NCBI RefSeq assembly: GCF_004526235.1
Contig: NZ_CP038159.1
Location: 558,001 to 622,000 of the forward strand
Source: Sphingobacterium sp. CZ-2
Lineage (GTDB): Bacteria > Bacteroidota > Bacteroidia > Sphingobacteriales > Sphingobacteriaceae
Length of the DNA: 64,000 nt
Reading direction: 5' to 3'
This document shows positions 35,234-43,765 of the stretch, in pieces. Position numbers and translations under genes: made by a program. A model generated the notes under the pieces. It searched no databases. It worked only from the letters and a program-made list of their open reading frames with translations, and was not told the origin of the DNA. Numbering within the stretch: position 1 is the stretch's first letter; every line of letters begins with the position of its first letter.

Positions 35234-36191
35234 CGATATAATTCACGTTTAATACAAAAAAAGAACCAATAATAGCCGGAAAGATCAAATTGACGAACCA
35301 GACAAAGGACACAATAGCCATGACTGCAATTTCTTGGGTCGTAATATAGGCATATAAATTACTAGCCACAAAACTGCGCACACTAAAGTCGAAAATATCC
35401 AAGGTAGGCAAGGCCGATTGAATGAAGAACATAATAAAAATCATCAATACCATGGATACCACTGGTAGTTCAGGTAGGATGATCAACATCAGGATAATAT
35501 ATTGGGAAGTAAAGATGGCAAACCTGCAGGTGGAAAGCCATAACACATAGGCCAATTCTTTCGTGGAATAATCCTCCAATACGGCGAAAAAGGGCTTGAT
35601 TTTCTTTAGAAATTTGATTTTTCCAACCAGGTAATCGATCCAGGAGACATTGAAATAAAGGACGACGAATGCCAGGGCATAGATGATGGCCAATATCCAG
35701 ATTCCAAAGTCGACCGAAGTTGGGGTGTCTATGAATTTAGTGACGAACCAAGCAATACTCAGGGCACCAAATACCGACGTAAGCACCAATTGACCGAACA
35801 AGCCTACCCCCATAGAGACAGCTGCTTTTGCTCGATGTTCGGGTTTTAGGACCATGATTCTACCGCCATACTCCCCTATTCTATTGGGTGTAAAAATAGC
35901 CCAGGTCAATCCGCAAAAGACGGACTTTGTAGCCTTCCATAAGGATAATTCTTCAATTTTACGGGCGAGGAATTTCCATTTAACGACTTCCAAAAACCAG
36001 TTCAGGAACATCAACAAGAAAACTACAGCAATAATGAACCACATGGTGGTATGATCAATATTCTGGATCAGTTTCTTGAAGGCAATAAGGTTGTTTTGGT
36101 TACTGACTTTAGAAAAGACGAACCACATGGCTAAAGCCACGATGCCGACTTTAATGAGAATATTGAGATATTTTTTTTGAATCTTTGTCAA
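35217..36191 (-). CDS. UPF0104-like integral membrane protein (TTG start)
   Basis: The 324-residue membrane protein has about eight helices. The signature TWAIFTPNRIGEYGGRIMVL near residues 95-114 matches the UPF0104/MprF-flippase-like family; no synthase domain is present. The only possible start is TTG at 36191: an in-frame stop lies a few codons upstream and no ATG or GTG precedes the first helix. GGAG sits directly before the TTG. It overlaps the glycosyltransferase gene by 17 bases. A lipid-linked sugar translocation role is inferred from this pairing. Confidence 0.82.
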   Translation of the reverse strand: MTKIQKKYLNILIKVGIVALAMWFVFSKVSNQNNLIAFKKLIQNIDHTTMWFIIAVVFLLMFLNWFLEVVKWKFLARKIEELSLWKATKSVFCGLTWAIFTPNRIGEYGGRIMVLKPEHRAKAAVSMGVGLFGQLVLTSVFGALSIAWFVTKFIDTPTSVDFGIWILAIIYALAFVVLYFNVSWIDYLVGKIKFLKKIKPFFAVLEDYSTKELAYVLWLSTCRFAIFTSQYIILMLIILPELPVVSMVLMIFIMFFIQSALPTLDIFDFSVRSFVASNLYAYITTQEIAVMAIVSFVWFVNLIFPAIIGSFFVLNVNYIGDSKS

Positions 36192-36278
36192 CTCCGTTAT
36201 GAAAGCACAATTTTAACAATTTTTTAATTAATAACGGTTTTTAATGTGCAATGATTGACAAAATCGTAATATTGTAGC

Positions 36279-36842
36279 ATGCAAAAGGAAAAAGCGAAGG
36301 AAAGGATTATTTTAGGTATCGACCCTGGAACGGTAGTTCTGGGTTATGGTATTGTAAAAGAAGTGAACAAAAAGATTTCCCTGATCACCCTCGGCGTGAT
36401 CAAGATGGGGCATCTGGATGATCATGCCCTAAAGCTTCAGCGGATTTTCAAAAAGACTTCTGCATTGATTGAACAGTATCAACCCGACTGCGTTGCCTTA
36501 GAGGCTCCATTTTATGGAAAGAATATCCAAGTGATGCTGAAGCTTGGTCGGGCACAGGGCGTGGCGATGGCTGCGGCACTGCAATCGGATATCCCCATCT
36601 TTGAATATTCCCCTCGGAAGATTAAACAGTCGGTTACAGGGAATGGAAATGCCAGTAAGGAGCAAGTGGCTGCCATGCTGCAGAATTTATTGGGGTTCAA
36701 AGAAACTCCTGAATTTTTGGATGCCACTGACGGCCTTGCCGTAGCGGTATGCCATTCATTCCAACAAAACGATACCCAAACCGGTAAATCCTATTCAGGT
36801 TGGGAGGCCTTTGTCAAGGACAATCAGAAAAGGGTAAAGTAA
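36279..36842 (+). CDS. ruvC: Crossover junction endodeoxyribonuclease RuvC
   Basis: The 187-residue Holliday-junction resolvase contains the four acidic catalytic residues: D15 in GIDPGT, E75 in LEAPFYGKN, and D148 and D151 in DATDGLAVAVCH. LGRAQGVAM and YSPRKIKQSVTGNGNASKEQV are family hallmarks. It cuts four-way junctions after RuvAB migration; ruvA and ruvB are not next to it. It is monocistronic and its 3' end faces the hypothetical gene at 36866. Confidence 0.97.
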   Translation: MQKEKAKERIILGIDPGTVVLGYGIVKEVNKKISLITLGVIKMGHLDDHALKLQRIFKKTSALIEQYQPDCVALEAPFYGKNIQVMLKLGRAQGVAMAAALQSDIPIFEYSPRKIKQSVTGNGNASKEQVAAMLQNLLGFKETPEFLDATDGLAVAVCHSFQQNDTQTGKSYSGWEAFVKDNQKRVK

Positions 36843-36865
36843 AATTTAAGCGCTGAGCCAGTTTG

Positions 36866-37915
36866 CTATAGTTGGACTTGGCGGATCACGTTTTTCACAT
36901 TCATTTCGATGATGTCGGTCATGGATTCGCAATGGAAATAATTTTCATTATCATAGTATTTGGCATATTGGACCTTTAACCGTTCGATATTCTCAGGCGT
37001 AGAAAGTTGTTGGGTTTTGGATGCATCCCGCAAATCTTTGATTCGATGTCTTTCACTACGGACCCGATGTACAATGGAGGATCGCTCTTCTTGTTGGTAT
37101 TGGAGTACTGTTTTATCATTGAGATGTTCCATAGACAGCTTTACATAGGGAAAGTTCTCTTTGAAGAACTGTGGCATATATACCTTGATATTACCTTCGT
37201 AAAACTGCTGATCAAAGTCAATGGCCCGAATCCGGAATTGGAAATCATCAAAATCAGGGGTAATCTGCATCACAAAGTTATAGGCTCGCATATCGCCTAA
37301 CATGGAAATCACGCATCGTTCATTAAATTTCACAAATTCCTTGGCAATCCTGGTCTGGTTATAATCTGGCGAAAACATCCGACCTTTACTAAAGGTATCA
37401 CCTGGTATCCCGACGATATGCTCCTCCACTAGGGTATCCCGATCATACAGGTAATTCACTTGATTGGGGGAAAGGATCTCCTCCAATTCCAATCCATATA
37501 TTCTGGAAGCATCGGCTTGTTTGATATAGAAGTAATCATACACATCGTTCAAACGGTTGACGATCTTGATCCGAAAAGGATGGGTATTGCCAAAGGCGCA
37601 GAATTCGATCTTTTCGATTACTTTATGCTGTACGATACGGGTATTTCCCGAAGCTTTCAATTGGGCATAAACAATCTTCAATTGATCGTACAGTTGGTCT
37701 TGAACATGTGGCGGGTAAAGCGGGATTTCCCAAAGGGTATCATCCCCATTTTTATCGATAGAAGGAATCGTTTCATGAAAATTCAATAGATCGCGATAGG
37801 CCAGTGGTAATTTCCCGTCCCTTTGGTAAGCTTTTAGGTATTTTAATAAGCCGGGGCCCACTGGAAAAATCGGCTTCTTCCTCGAAATCTTTACATCATC
37901 CTCTTTCATATCCAT
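36866..37915 (-). CDS. Conserved-looking hypothetical protein, kinase-like fold not excluded
   Basis: Unrecognised 349-residue soluble protein. ATG 37915 (MDMKEDDVKISRKK) is the likely start; the frame runs to a TTG at 37942 that lies inside a -7-like box. It is rich in charged and aromatic residues, with DRDTLVEEHIVGIPGD, KFNERCVISMLGDMRAYNFVMQ, and RAIDFDQQFYEGNIKVYMPQFFK. The ordered G-D-M-R-x-x-N and A-I-D-F-D pair loosely recalls the HxDxxxxN...DxD of aminoglycoside-kinase-like proteins, but the match is weak. No signal peptide. It stands alone between ruvC and the Lrp gene. Confidence 0.7.
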   Translation of the reverse strand: MDMKEDDVKISRKKPIFPVGPGLLKYLKAYQRDGKLPLAYRDLLNFHETIPSIDKNGDDTLWEIPLYPPHVQDQLYDQLKIVYAQLKASGNTRIVQHKVIEKIEFCAFGNTHPFRIKIVNRLNDVYDYFYIKQADASRIYGLELEEILSPNQVNYLYDRDTLVEEHIVGIPGDTFSKGRMFSPDYNQTRIAKEFVKFNERCVISMLGDMRAYNFVMQITPDFDDFQFRIRAIDFDQQFYEGNIKVYMPQFFKENFPYVKLSMEHLNDKTVLQYQQEERSSIVHRVRSERHRIKDLRDASKTQQLSTPENIERLKVQYAKYYDNENYFHCESMTDIIEMNVKNVIRQVQL

Positions 37916-38095
37916 TATATTATCCGCTTTTCGAATGTACAAAATATTAAGTAATTATAACTCCAATAGTCAAATGCAAATATGTTAATTAAATTACCAA
38001 AATATTATTAATCGATTATTAAAATACCAATAAATGTTGTTATTTTTGAAAAAATATAAAATACTCAGGTTTTTGAGGTTGGAATTTAAATGGAA

Positions 38096-38119
38096 GAAGC
38101 TTCTCGGGCGAGAAGCTTC
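38096..38119. promoter_or_regulatory. GAAGCTTCTC hairpin in the lrp leader
   Basis: Perfect 10-bp arms (38096-38105 and 38110-38119) with a GGGC loop and no T-run. It could be an RNA structure in the lrp leader; the role is unknown. Confidence 0.5.
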
Positions 38120-38213
38120 AACGCTAACCAATTATAAACCTATGTTATTTTGAGGGAAGGAACATGATATTTTCAATGAATTACCATGTTTGTTGAATCA
38201 AATTTAATATTTA

Positions 38214-38250
38214 ATCGAAAAAAATTGAAAATTATTTGATTTTTTTCGAT
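38214..38250. promoter_or_regulatory. 12-bp inverted repeat upstream of lrp
   Basis: ATCGAAAAAAAT (38214-38225) and its exact complement (38239-38250), 13 bases apart, ending 45 bases before the lrp ATG. It may be an autoregulatory operator; A/T richness weakens the case. Confidence 0.5.
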
Positions 38251-38295
38251 ATTTTTAAAAATAAACTATTTTAATAACAAATAAATACCATTTTT

Positions 38296-38766
38296 ATGGA
38301 GAAAAACTATTCAAATTACGATTTAGACAACCTGGATGTTCAAATTTTATCCATTTTAATGGAAGATGCTTCGATTCCATACACTGAAATTGCAAAAAAA
38401 CTGATAGTTTCCGGAGGAACCATCCATGTTAGGATGAAAAAAATGGAAGAATTAGGCATAATTAGTGGATCGAACCTAATTATCAACCCTCAAAAGGTCG
38501 GATTTGACATCACCGCCTTCTTAGGTATCTATTTAGAGAAGGGTTCGCAGTATGCAGATGCTGTGGAACAGCTAAAACAGGTTAAAGAAGTTGTGGAATT
38601 GCACTATTGTACGGGTCAGTACAGTGCATTCGCTAAAATAGTTTGCCGCGACACCTCTCATTTGAGAAAAGTTTTGAACGAGGATATCCAAGGCCTAAAG
38701 GGAATCCAACGTACAGAGACGATCATCTCTCTTGAAGAAAGCATCAAAAGACAGATCACTTTATAA
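38296..38766 (+). CDS. Lrp/AsnC-family transcriptional regulator
   Basis: The 156-residue protein has an N-terminal helix-turn-helix (LDNLDVQILSILMEDASIPYTEIAKKLIVSGGTIHVRMKKMEELGII, about 10-55) and a C-terminal RAM/effector domain (about 65-150) with TAFLGIYLEKG and VVELHYCTGQYSAFAKI. Family members bind amino acids and form octamers on DNA. It faces the argD-argE operon, whose 3' end shares its terminator, so control of arginine or proline genes is possible but the genes do not share a promoter. The long gap upstream carries inverted repeats. Confidence 0.92.
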   Translation: MEKNYSNYDLDNLDVQILSILMEDASIPYTEIAKKLIVSGGTIHVRMKKMEELGIISGSNLIINPQKVGFDITAFLGIYLEKGSQYADAVEQLKQVKEVVELHYCTGQYSAFAKIVCRDTSHLRKVLNEDIQGLKGIQRTETIISLEESIKRQITL

Positions 38767-38805
38767 TAGAAGCGTATTCCAAAGGAGACGCTACATGTGA
38801 AAAAG

Positions 38806-38837
38806 AAAAGCGGGATTTGAATTATATCCCGCTTTTT
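38806..38837. terminator. Bidirectional terminator between lrp and the arginine operon
   Basis: An 11-bp stem (38806-38816 with 38826-38836; AAAAGCGGGAT arm) with T-runs on both strands. Its right arm overlaps the last codons of argE. Confidence 0.88.
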
Positions 38838-39895
38838 ATATTTTCTAACAGGGCGATATAAAATCGGATCCCTTCATCAATTTCTTTCAGATAAATAAAT
38901 TCATCGGCCGAATGCGATCTTGCTGAATCTCCTGGTCCAACTTTTACAGAAGGAATCGGCAGTAATGCCTGATCGCTCATAGTCGGGCTACCATAGGTCT
39001 TTTTCCCTAAAGCTAATCCAGCTTTTACTATAGGATGGTCCATGGGGATAGAAGATGGGTTTAACCGAGTAGAACGCGCCTGAACTACACTCCTTATGTT
39101 CTCTTTAATGATCTGAAGTACTTCCTCATTATTATAAACATCGGTGGTGCGCACATCCACCACAAACTTACAACTTGCCGGAACTACATTATGTTGTGAA
39201 CCTGCTTCGATCATGGTGACACTCATTTTAACCGGCCCTAAGGATGCAGACTCCTTAGGGAATTCATACGTCTGAAACCAATGTATATCTTCCAAAGCTT
39301 TATAAATGGCATTTACTCCCTCGTTCCTTGCAGCATGGCCAGCTTCGCCTATTGCTTCACAGTCGAGTACCATCAATCCTTTTTCGGCAATAGCCAAATC
39401 CAAAAGGGTTGGTTCGCCTACAACAGCAAAATCACATGGTTTTAGGTGTTCATAGGCCTCTTCTACCCCGCCCTTACCAGAAACCTCCTCTTCGGCCGAA
39501 GCCAAGAGACAGAGGTTGAAAGGCAAGTCCTGCAGCTCGTTGAAATAGCGGAATGCGGCAATCAAAGAAACTAAACATCCTCCGGCATCATTGCTTCCTA
39601 ATCCAAAAAGTTTACCATCCTCTATCTGCGGGAGAAACGGATCCTTGGTATAGGCAGGATTTGGTTTTACGGTATCATGGTGCGAATTGAGTAAAACGGT
39701 CGGCTTGGAGTCCTCAAAATACTTATTGTACGCAATCACATTATTCCCTACGCATTCAGAAGGAATCTCCGCATTGATTAAAAATTGGGTTATGATTTCT
39801 GCGGTTTCGGCTTCCTCCCTGCTATAGGAGGTTGTCCGGATCAATTGCTGTAAGAGATCAGTACTTTCTGCAATCAGTAAATCTACATCAGTCAT
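38822..39895 (-). CDS. argE: M20 metallohydrolase, ArgE/DapE type (acylornithine or acylcitrulline deacylase)
   Basis: The 357-residue dizinc amidohydrolase has LLNSHHDTVKP (H72/H73, D74), bridging D103 in GLGSNDAGG, the catalytic pair E135-E136 in SAEEEVSG and late His in SRSHSADEF. Its place as last gene of an arginine operon with ArgF' indicates it removes the acyl group from N-acylcitrulline (or N-acylornithine). ATG 39895 is chosen; a longer frame to 39976 runs inside proC. Its start overlaps the proC stop by eight bases. Confidence 0.88.
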   Translation of the reverse strand: MTDVDLLIAESTDLLQQLIRTTSYSREEAETAEIITQFLINAEIPSECVGNNVIAYNKYFEDSKPTVLLNSHHDTVKPNPAYTKDPFLPQIEDGKLFGLGSNDAGGCLVSLIAAFRYFNELQDLPFNLCLLASAEEEVSGKGGVEEAYEHLKPCDFAVVGEPTLLDLAIAEKGLMVLDCEAIGEAGHAARNEGVNAIYKALEDIHWFQTYEFPKESASLGPVKMSVTMIEAGSQHNVVPASCKFVVDVRTTDVYNNEEVLQIIKENIRSVVQARSTRLNPSSIPMDHPIVKAGLALGKKTYGSPTMSDQALLPIPSVKVGPGDSARSHSADEFIYLKEIDEGIRFYIALLENIKSGI

Positions 39896-40688
39896 TATAT
39901 AATCCTCCTGCTTTTTTAGCTGATAATTTAATGCCTTTGATAAAGGCTGAGCTGAAGCCGTTATGCTCCATTTCATTCAGCCCGGCAATGGTACAACCTT
40001 TTGGTGAAGTAACTTTATCGATTTCGCTTTCAGGATGGCTTCCCATTTGAAGTAAGAGATCAGCAGCTCCCTTGGCAGTCTGAATAGCCATTTTAAGGGC
40101 ATCATGCGCATGGAAACCAATCTCTACCCCTCCTTGGCTGGCCGCTCGGATACCTCTCAGAAAAAAGGCAATCCCACAGGCACACAAGGCTGTGGCCGAG
40201 GTCATCAGATCTTCGTTGATTACCACGACAGACCCTACGGATTCAAACATTTTCGAAACCTCATCGATCTTTTCTTGGTCTGCTTGATCTGTGGAGATAC
40301 AGGTCATGGATTGTCCGATGGCAATAGCCGTATTGGGCATGGCCCGAATGACGACCTTATCTTGTCCTAATACCTCTTTGATATCTGCACAGGAAACACC
40401 TGATGCAACCGAAATTATGGTCTGATCGGCTCTTAGTGTAGGCGCGATCTCATCCATCACTTTTCGGATCTGCTGAGGAAGAATAGCCAATACAATATAG
40501 TCAGCATCAGAAATAGCTTCGGGGTTATGGTCACTTACGTTAAATCCATCTTTCTTTTCCTCTTCCAAAGAGGAAAGGTTGCGGCGTGTAATCGTAATGG
40601 ATGGGGCATCGCAATAAGCTGCCTTTACCAAGCCTCTAGCTAAGGATAATCCTATGTTTCCTCCGCCAATAATCGTAATTCTATTCAT
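39888..40688 (-). CDS. proC: Pyrroline-5-carboxylate reductase
   Basis: The 266-residue NAD(P)H-dependent enzyme makes proline from pyrroline-5-carboxylate. It shows the Rossmann start ITIIGGGNIGLSLARGL, AMPNTAIAIGQSMTCIS, and the C-terminal SPKGCTIAGLNEMEHNGFSSAF (the ProC signature region). It lies inside an arginine operon between argB and argE, linking proline and arginine/ornithine synthesis, both of which start from glutamate. Confidence 0.95.
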   Translation of the reverse strand: MNRITIIGGGNIGLSLARGLVKAAYCDAPSITITRRNLSSLEEEKKDGFNVSDHNPEAISDADYIVLAILPQQIRKVMDEIAPTLRADQTIISVASGVSCADIKEVLGQDKVVIRAMPNTAIAIGQSMTCISTDQADQEKIDEVSKMFESVGSVVVINEDLMTSATALCACGIAFFLRGIRAASQGGVEIGFHAHDALKMAIQTAKGAADLLLQMGSHPESEIDKVTSPKGCTIAGLNEMEHNGFSSAFIKGIKLSAKKAGGLYND

Positions 40689-40730
40689 ATGTTTAGGTTC
40701 GTTTATATGGGGGAAAATAGTTCCCCGCTG

Positions 40731-41519
40731 TTAAGCAATCAAACAGGTTCCGAATTTACGCTGTTGAAAAAGATGCAGGTTATTGGCATGGCCAATATAG
40801 ACGTTCGTAACTCCTTTGGATATGGCATCAAAAGCATTGAATAGCTTTGGGATCATGCCATCATGAATTACTTTTCCTTCCTTTAAGGTTTCAAACTCCG
40901 AGGATTTAATGGTTTCAATCACGGAATTATCATCATTTACATCTTTTAGAACTCCATTTTTATCAAAACAATAGATCAGTGATACTTCATATAGCTTAGA
41001 CAGTGCAACCGCCAGTGAAGAAGCAATGGTATCCGCATTGGTATTCAGGAGCTGCCCATGTCCATTATGGGTAATGGCAGAGAATACCGGGATAAATTCT
41101 GCTTCCAATAGCTTTTTTATGGCAAGAGCATTGATGGAATCGGCAAGGATATCACCCACAAAACCATAATCGATTTCTCTTACCGGTCTTTTTACAGCTT
41201 TGATCATGTTTGCATCTGCCCCGCATAAGCCGACAGCATCACAGTTATATTTCTGAAGTTCAGCAACGATATTCTTGTTCGTCAACCCGGCATAGACCAT
41301 GGTAACCACATCCAACATCGCTGCATCCGTTATTCTTCTTCCTTCTACCATTTTGGCCTCGATTCCCATATCGCTTGCAATACGGGTCGCAATTTTACCA
41401 CCGCCATGAACCAGGATCTTGCGACCTGGCAGCGCTGAAAATTTCTCCAAAAAGGCAGATAATTGATTGGCATCATCGATCACATTCCCACCAATCTTAA
41501 TAATATTTAATACCGACAT
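40731..41519 (-). CDS. argB: Acetylglutamate kinase-family protein (N-acylglutamate kinase)
   Basis: The 262-residue amino-acid kinase phosphorylates the gamma-carboxylate of N-acylglutamate. Motifs: IIKIGGNVI (6-14), KILVHGGGKIATRIAS (34-49), VEGRRITD, LCGADANMIKA and LLNTNADTIASSLAV. The common GGK of nucleotide binding is present. Given ArgF' in the operon, the acyl group may be succinyl rather than acetyl. The arginine-feedback N-terminal helix of some ArgB proteins is absent. Six bases after argF'. Confidence 0.92.
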   Translation of the reverse strand: MSVLNIIKIGGNVIDDANQLSAFLEKFSALPGRKILVHGGGKIATRIASDMGIEAKMVEGRRITDAAMLDVVTMVYAGLTNKNIVAELQKYNCDAVGLCGADANMIKAVKRPVREIDYGFVGDILADSINALAIKKLLEAEFIPVFSAITHNGHGQLLNTNADTIASSLAVALSKLYEVSLIYCFDKNGVLKDVNDDNSVIETIKSSEFETLKEGKVIHDGMIPKLFNAFDAISKGVTNVYIGHANNLHLFQQRKFGTCLIA

Positions 41520-41525
41520 GAATTC

Positions 41526-42491
41526 TTAGCTTTTCAAGTCCTCCAACATTCTTTTCAATACCACTTGAGCAGCCCACACCCTATTGCTTGCTTCTTTGAT
41601 CACCAATGAATTTGGTCCATCCAATATCTCGGAGGATAATTCCAAATCCCGACGGACCGGCAAACAGTGCATAACCTTCGCATCATTGGTCAATTTCAAT
41701 TTTTCATTATCCATCATCCAATTTTCGTTCACTGGATAGACAGCACCGTATTCTTTAAAGGAAGACCAGTTTTTTACATAAACAAAATCGGCATCTTTCA
41801 AGGCTTCCTGGAGGTCAGTTGTAATATGCGCTCCTTGGGTAAAATCCTCATGCAGTTCATATCCGGCTGGTTGTGCTACGGTAAAATCCAATAGCCCTTC
41901 CGCCTGTGCCTTGCTCATCCATTCGGCAAATGAATTTGGAACAGCCTGAGGAAGCGCCTTTACATGCGGAGCCCAAGCCAGGACAACCTTAGGTTTTTCC
42001 TTTTTCTTGTACTCTGTAATCGTAATAAGATCCGTTAAGCTCTGTAGTGGATGCCTGGTAGCACTTTCTAAGGAAACTACGGGAACCCCACAATAGTTGA
42101 TGAATTTATTGAATAGATCTTCTGAATAATCTGCCTCTTTATCTTTCAAGGTCGGAAAAGAACGAAGGCCGAGTATATCGCAATATTCGCCCATAACAGC
42201 CGCAGCTTCACGTATATGTTCAACGGTCGTACCATCCATCACCACACCATCGCGTGTCTCCAATGCCCATCCATCTTTGTCCATATTCATGACCATGACA
42301 TTCATGCCTAGGTTCATGGCCGCTTTCTGCGTACTTAAACGTGTTCTTAGGCTCGGATTCAAGAACACCAAACCTAACATTTTATGTTTTCCTAATTCTT
42401 CTTGGGCATTCGGATTCGCCTTTATAGCTAATGCTTCTGCAACAATATCCTTTAGGTTATCGACATCCGCAACGGAAAAAAACTTCTTCAT
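41526..42491 (-). CDS. argF': N-acylornithine carbamoyltransferase (ArgF', N-succinylornithine type likely)
   Basis: The 321-residue carbamoyltransferase has a FLNPSLRTRLSTQKAA phosphate-binding motif (43-58), which differs from the STRT of ordinary ornithine carbamoyltransferase and matches the ArgF' family. ATRHPLQSLTDL binds carbamoyl phosphate, and HCLPVRRDLEL replaces the HCLP motif region. Residue 90 (in DGTTVEH) is Val. In this family Glu here goes with N-acetylornithine and Pro with N-succinylornithine, so a small neutral residue points to succinyl-ornithine. Position 2 of argD-argF'-argB-proC-argE. Confidence 0.93.
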   Translation of the reverse strand: MKKFFSVADVDNLKDIVAEALAIKANPNAQEELGKHKMLGLVFLNPSLRTRLSTQKAAMNLGMNVMVMNMDKDGWALETRDGVVMDGTTVEHIREAAAVMGEYCDILGLRSFPTLKDKEADYSEDLFNKFINYCGVPVVSLESATRHPLQSLTDLITITEYKKKEKPKVVLAWAPHVKALPQAVPNSFAEWMSKAQAEGLLDFTVAQPAGYELHEDFTQGAHITTDLQEALKDADFVYVKNWSSFKEYGAVYPVNENWMMDNEKLKLTNDAKVMHCLPVRRDLELSSEILDGPNSLVIKEASNRVWAAQVVLKRMLEDLKS

Positions 42492-42500
42492 CTTGTTGAT

Positions 42501-43634
42501 TTATGCTTTTAATCTTTCGTCAAATGCAGTTAAAAACCGATCTGCCATTTCTTTGTTCATATTCAATGCCGGTAGCAGTCGGATAACATTTGGTTTGGCT
42601 TCACCCGTAAAGATTTTATTTTTCAATAATAGATCCTTTTTCACTTGGGCCAATTCCTCTGGCAATTCAATACCGATCATCAATCCTCTCCCACGTACTT
42701 CCAAAACCTTATCGAATTTCTTCAGTTCTTCGATCAGGTAATTTCCGACAGCTTCTGCGTTTGCCAGCAGATTATCTTGTTTGATGACTTCTAAAACTGC
42801 AACCGCTGCAGCACAGGCCAAGTGGTTACCCCCGAAGGTAGTGCCTAAAAGTCCAAATGAGGCCTTAAATTTAGGAGAGATAATTATTCCTCCTATTGGG
42901 AAACCGTTGCCCATTCCTTTCGCCATGGAATAGATATCAGCTTCCACCCCTGCATAATCATGGGAAAAGAAAAGTCCGGTTCTTCCATAACCACATTGCA
43001 CCGAATCTGCAATGAATACAGATCCATATTGATCACAAAGCGAACGAATTAGTTTTAAGAAAGGAATGGAGGCCTCTCTGATTCCACCCACTCCTTGGAT
43101 ACCTTCAATAATCACTGCCGCGATTTCATTGCCATATGAAGCAAATGCTTCTGCTAATGCTTCCTCATCATTGAATGGCAAGAAAACAACATTGTCCGTT
43201 TGATTGACCGGGGCAACAATACTTGGGTTATCGGTAGCAGCCACCGCCAAGGAAGTTCTCCCGTGGAAGGATTTACTGAATGCAATGACTTTCTTTCTTC
43301 CCGTATGGAAAGAGGCCAATTTCAATGCATTCTCATTAGCTTCAGCACCTGAATTACACAAGAATAGACTAAAGTCATTCTTTCCGGAAACTTCCCCTAA
43401 TAGGGTTGACAATCGTCGTTGGATTGGAATCAATACCGAATTCGAATAGAAAGCGATATTATTTAATTGATTGGTAATTGATTCTACATAGTGCGGATGC
43501 GTATGTCCGATAGATATTACGGCATGTCCACCATACAAGTCAAGGTATTCCGTACCCTGTTCGTCCCAAACGATTGATCCTTTAGCTCTTACGATATTAA
43601 TGGGAGTTACAGGATAAACATTAAAAAGTTCCAT
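42501..43634 (-). CDS. argD: Acylornithine aminotransferase
   Basis: The 377-residue PLP enzyme of class III has GGHAVISIGHTHP, NSGAEANENALKLA, the Asp that contacts PLP (D210 in FIADSVQCGYGRTG) and the Schiff-base Lys in SMAKGMGNGFP (K239). It converts N-acylglutamate semialdehyde to N-acylornithine. It is slightly shorter than E. coli ArgD. First gene of the operon; argC, argG, argH and argJ are not in this window. Confidence 0.93.
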   Translation of the reverse strand: MELFNVYPVTPINIVRAKGSIVWDEQGTEYLDLYGGHAVISIGHTHPHYVESITNQLNNIAFYSNSVLIPIQRRLSTLLGEVSGKNDFSLFLCNSGAEANENALKLASFHTGRKKVIAFSKSFHGRTSLAVAATDNPSIVAPVNQTDNVVFLPFNDEEALAEAFASYGNEIAAVIIEGIQGVGGIREASIPFLKLIRSLCDQYGSVFIADSVQCGYGRTGLFFSHDYAGVEADIYSMAKGMGNGFPIGGIIISPKFKASFGLLGTTFGGNHLACAAAVAVLEVIKQDNLLANAEAVGNYLIEELKKFDKVLEVRGRGLMIGIELPEELAQVKKDLLLKNKIFTGEAKPNVIRLLPALNMNKEMADRFLTAFDERLKA

Positions 43635-43668
43635 GGATTGTGTAATAAAATAATAAAGTTTAGAATGT

Positions 43669-43676
43669 CAAATGTA
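43669..43676 (-). promoter_or_regulatory. -7 box of the arginine operon
   Basis: On the minus strand it reads TACATTTG, matching TAnnTTTG, 35 bases before the argD ATG and just downstream of the ribosomal-operon terminator. I saw no ARG-box-like palindrome. Confidence 0.55.
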
Positions 43677-43710
43677 CAAATAAAATAAAAACGATTTGGG
43701 TTAAAATAGC

Positions 43711-43741
43711 ATAAAAAAAGAGGTATCAAAACTGATACCTC
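43711..43741 (-). terminator. Terminator of the ribosomal operon
   Basis: A perfect 9-bp stem (43720-43728 with 43733-43741) followed on the minus strand by seven T. It separates rplQ from argD. Confidence 0.9.
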
Positions 43742-43765
43742 TCTTTCTTCTATAAACCGAAAATA

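Larger units (their letters stand above)
37916..38295. other. Long AT-rich regulatory-looking gap before the Lrp-type regulator
   Basis: No standard gene is seen. It holds a 10-bp hairpin (38096-38119), a possible 15-codon leader frame (38090-38137), and a 12-bp inverted repeat (38214-38250) close to the lrp start. The divergent promoters of the hypothetical gene and of lrp must lie here. Confidence 0.6.

Noticed and set aside
43635..43710. ArgR-type ARG box
   Set aside because: I found no matching palindrome in the argD promoter region.
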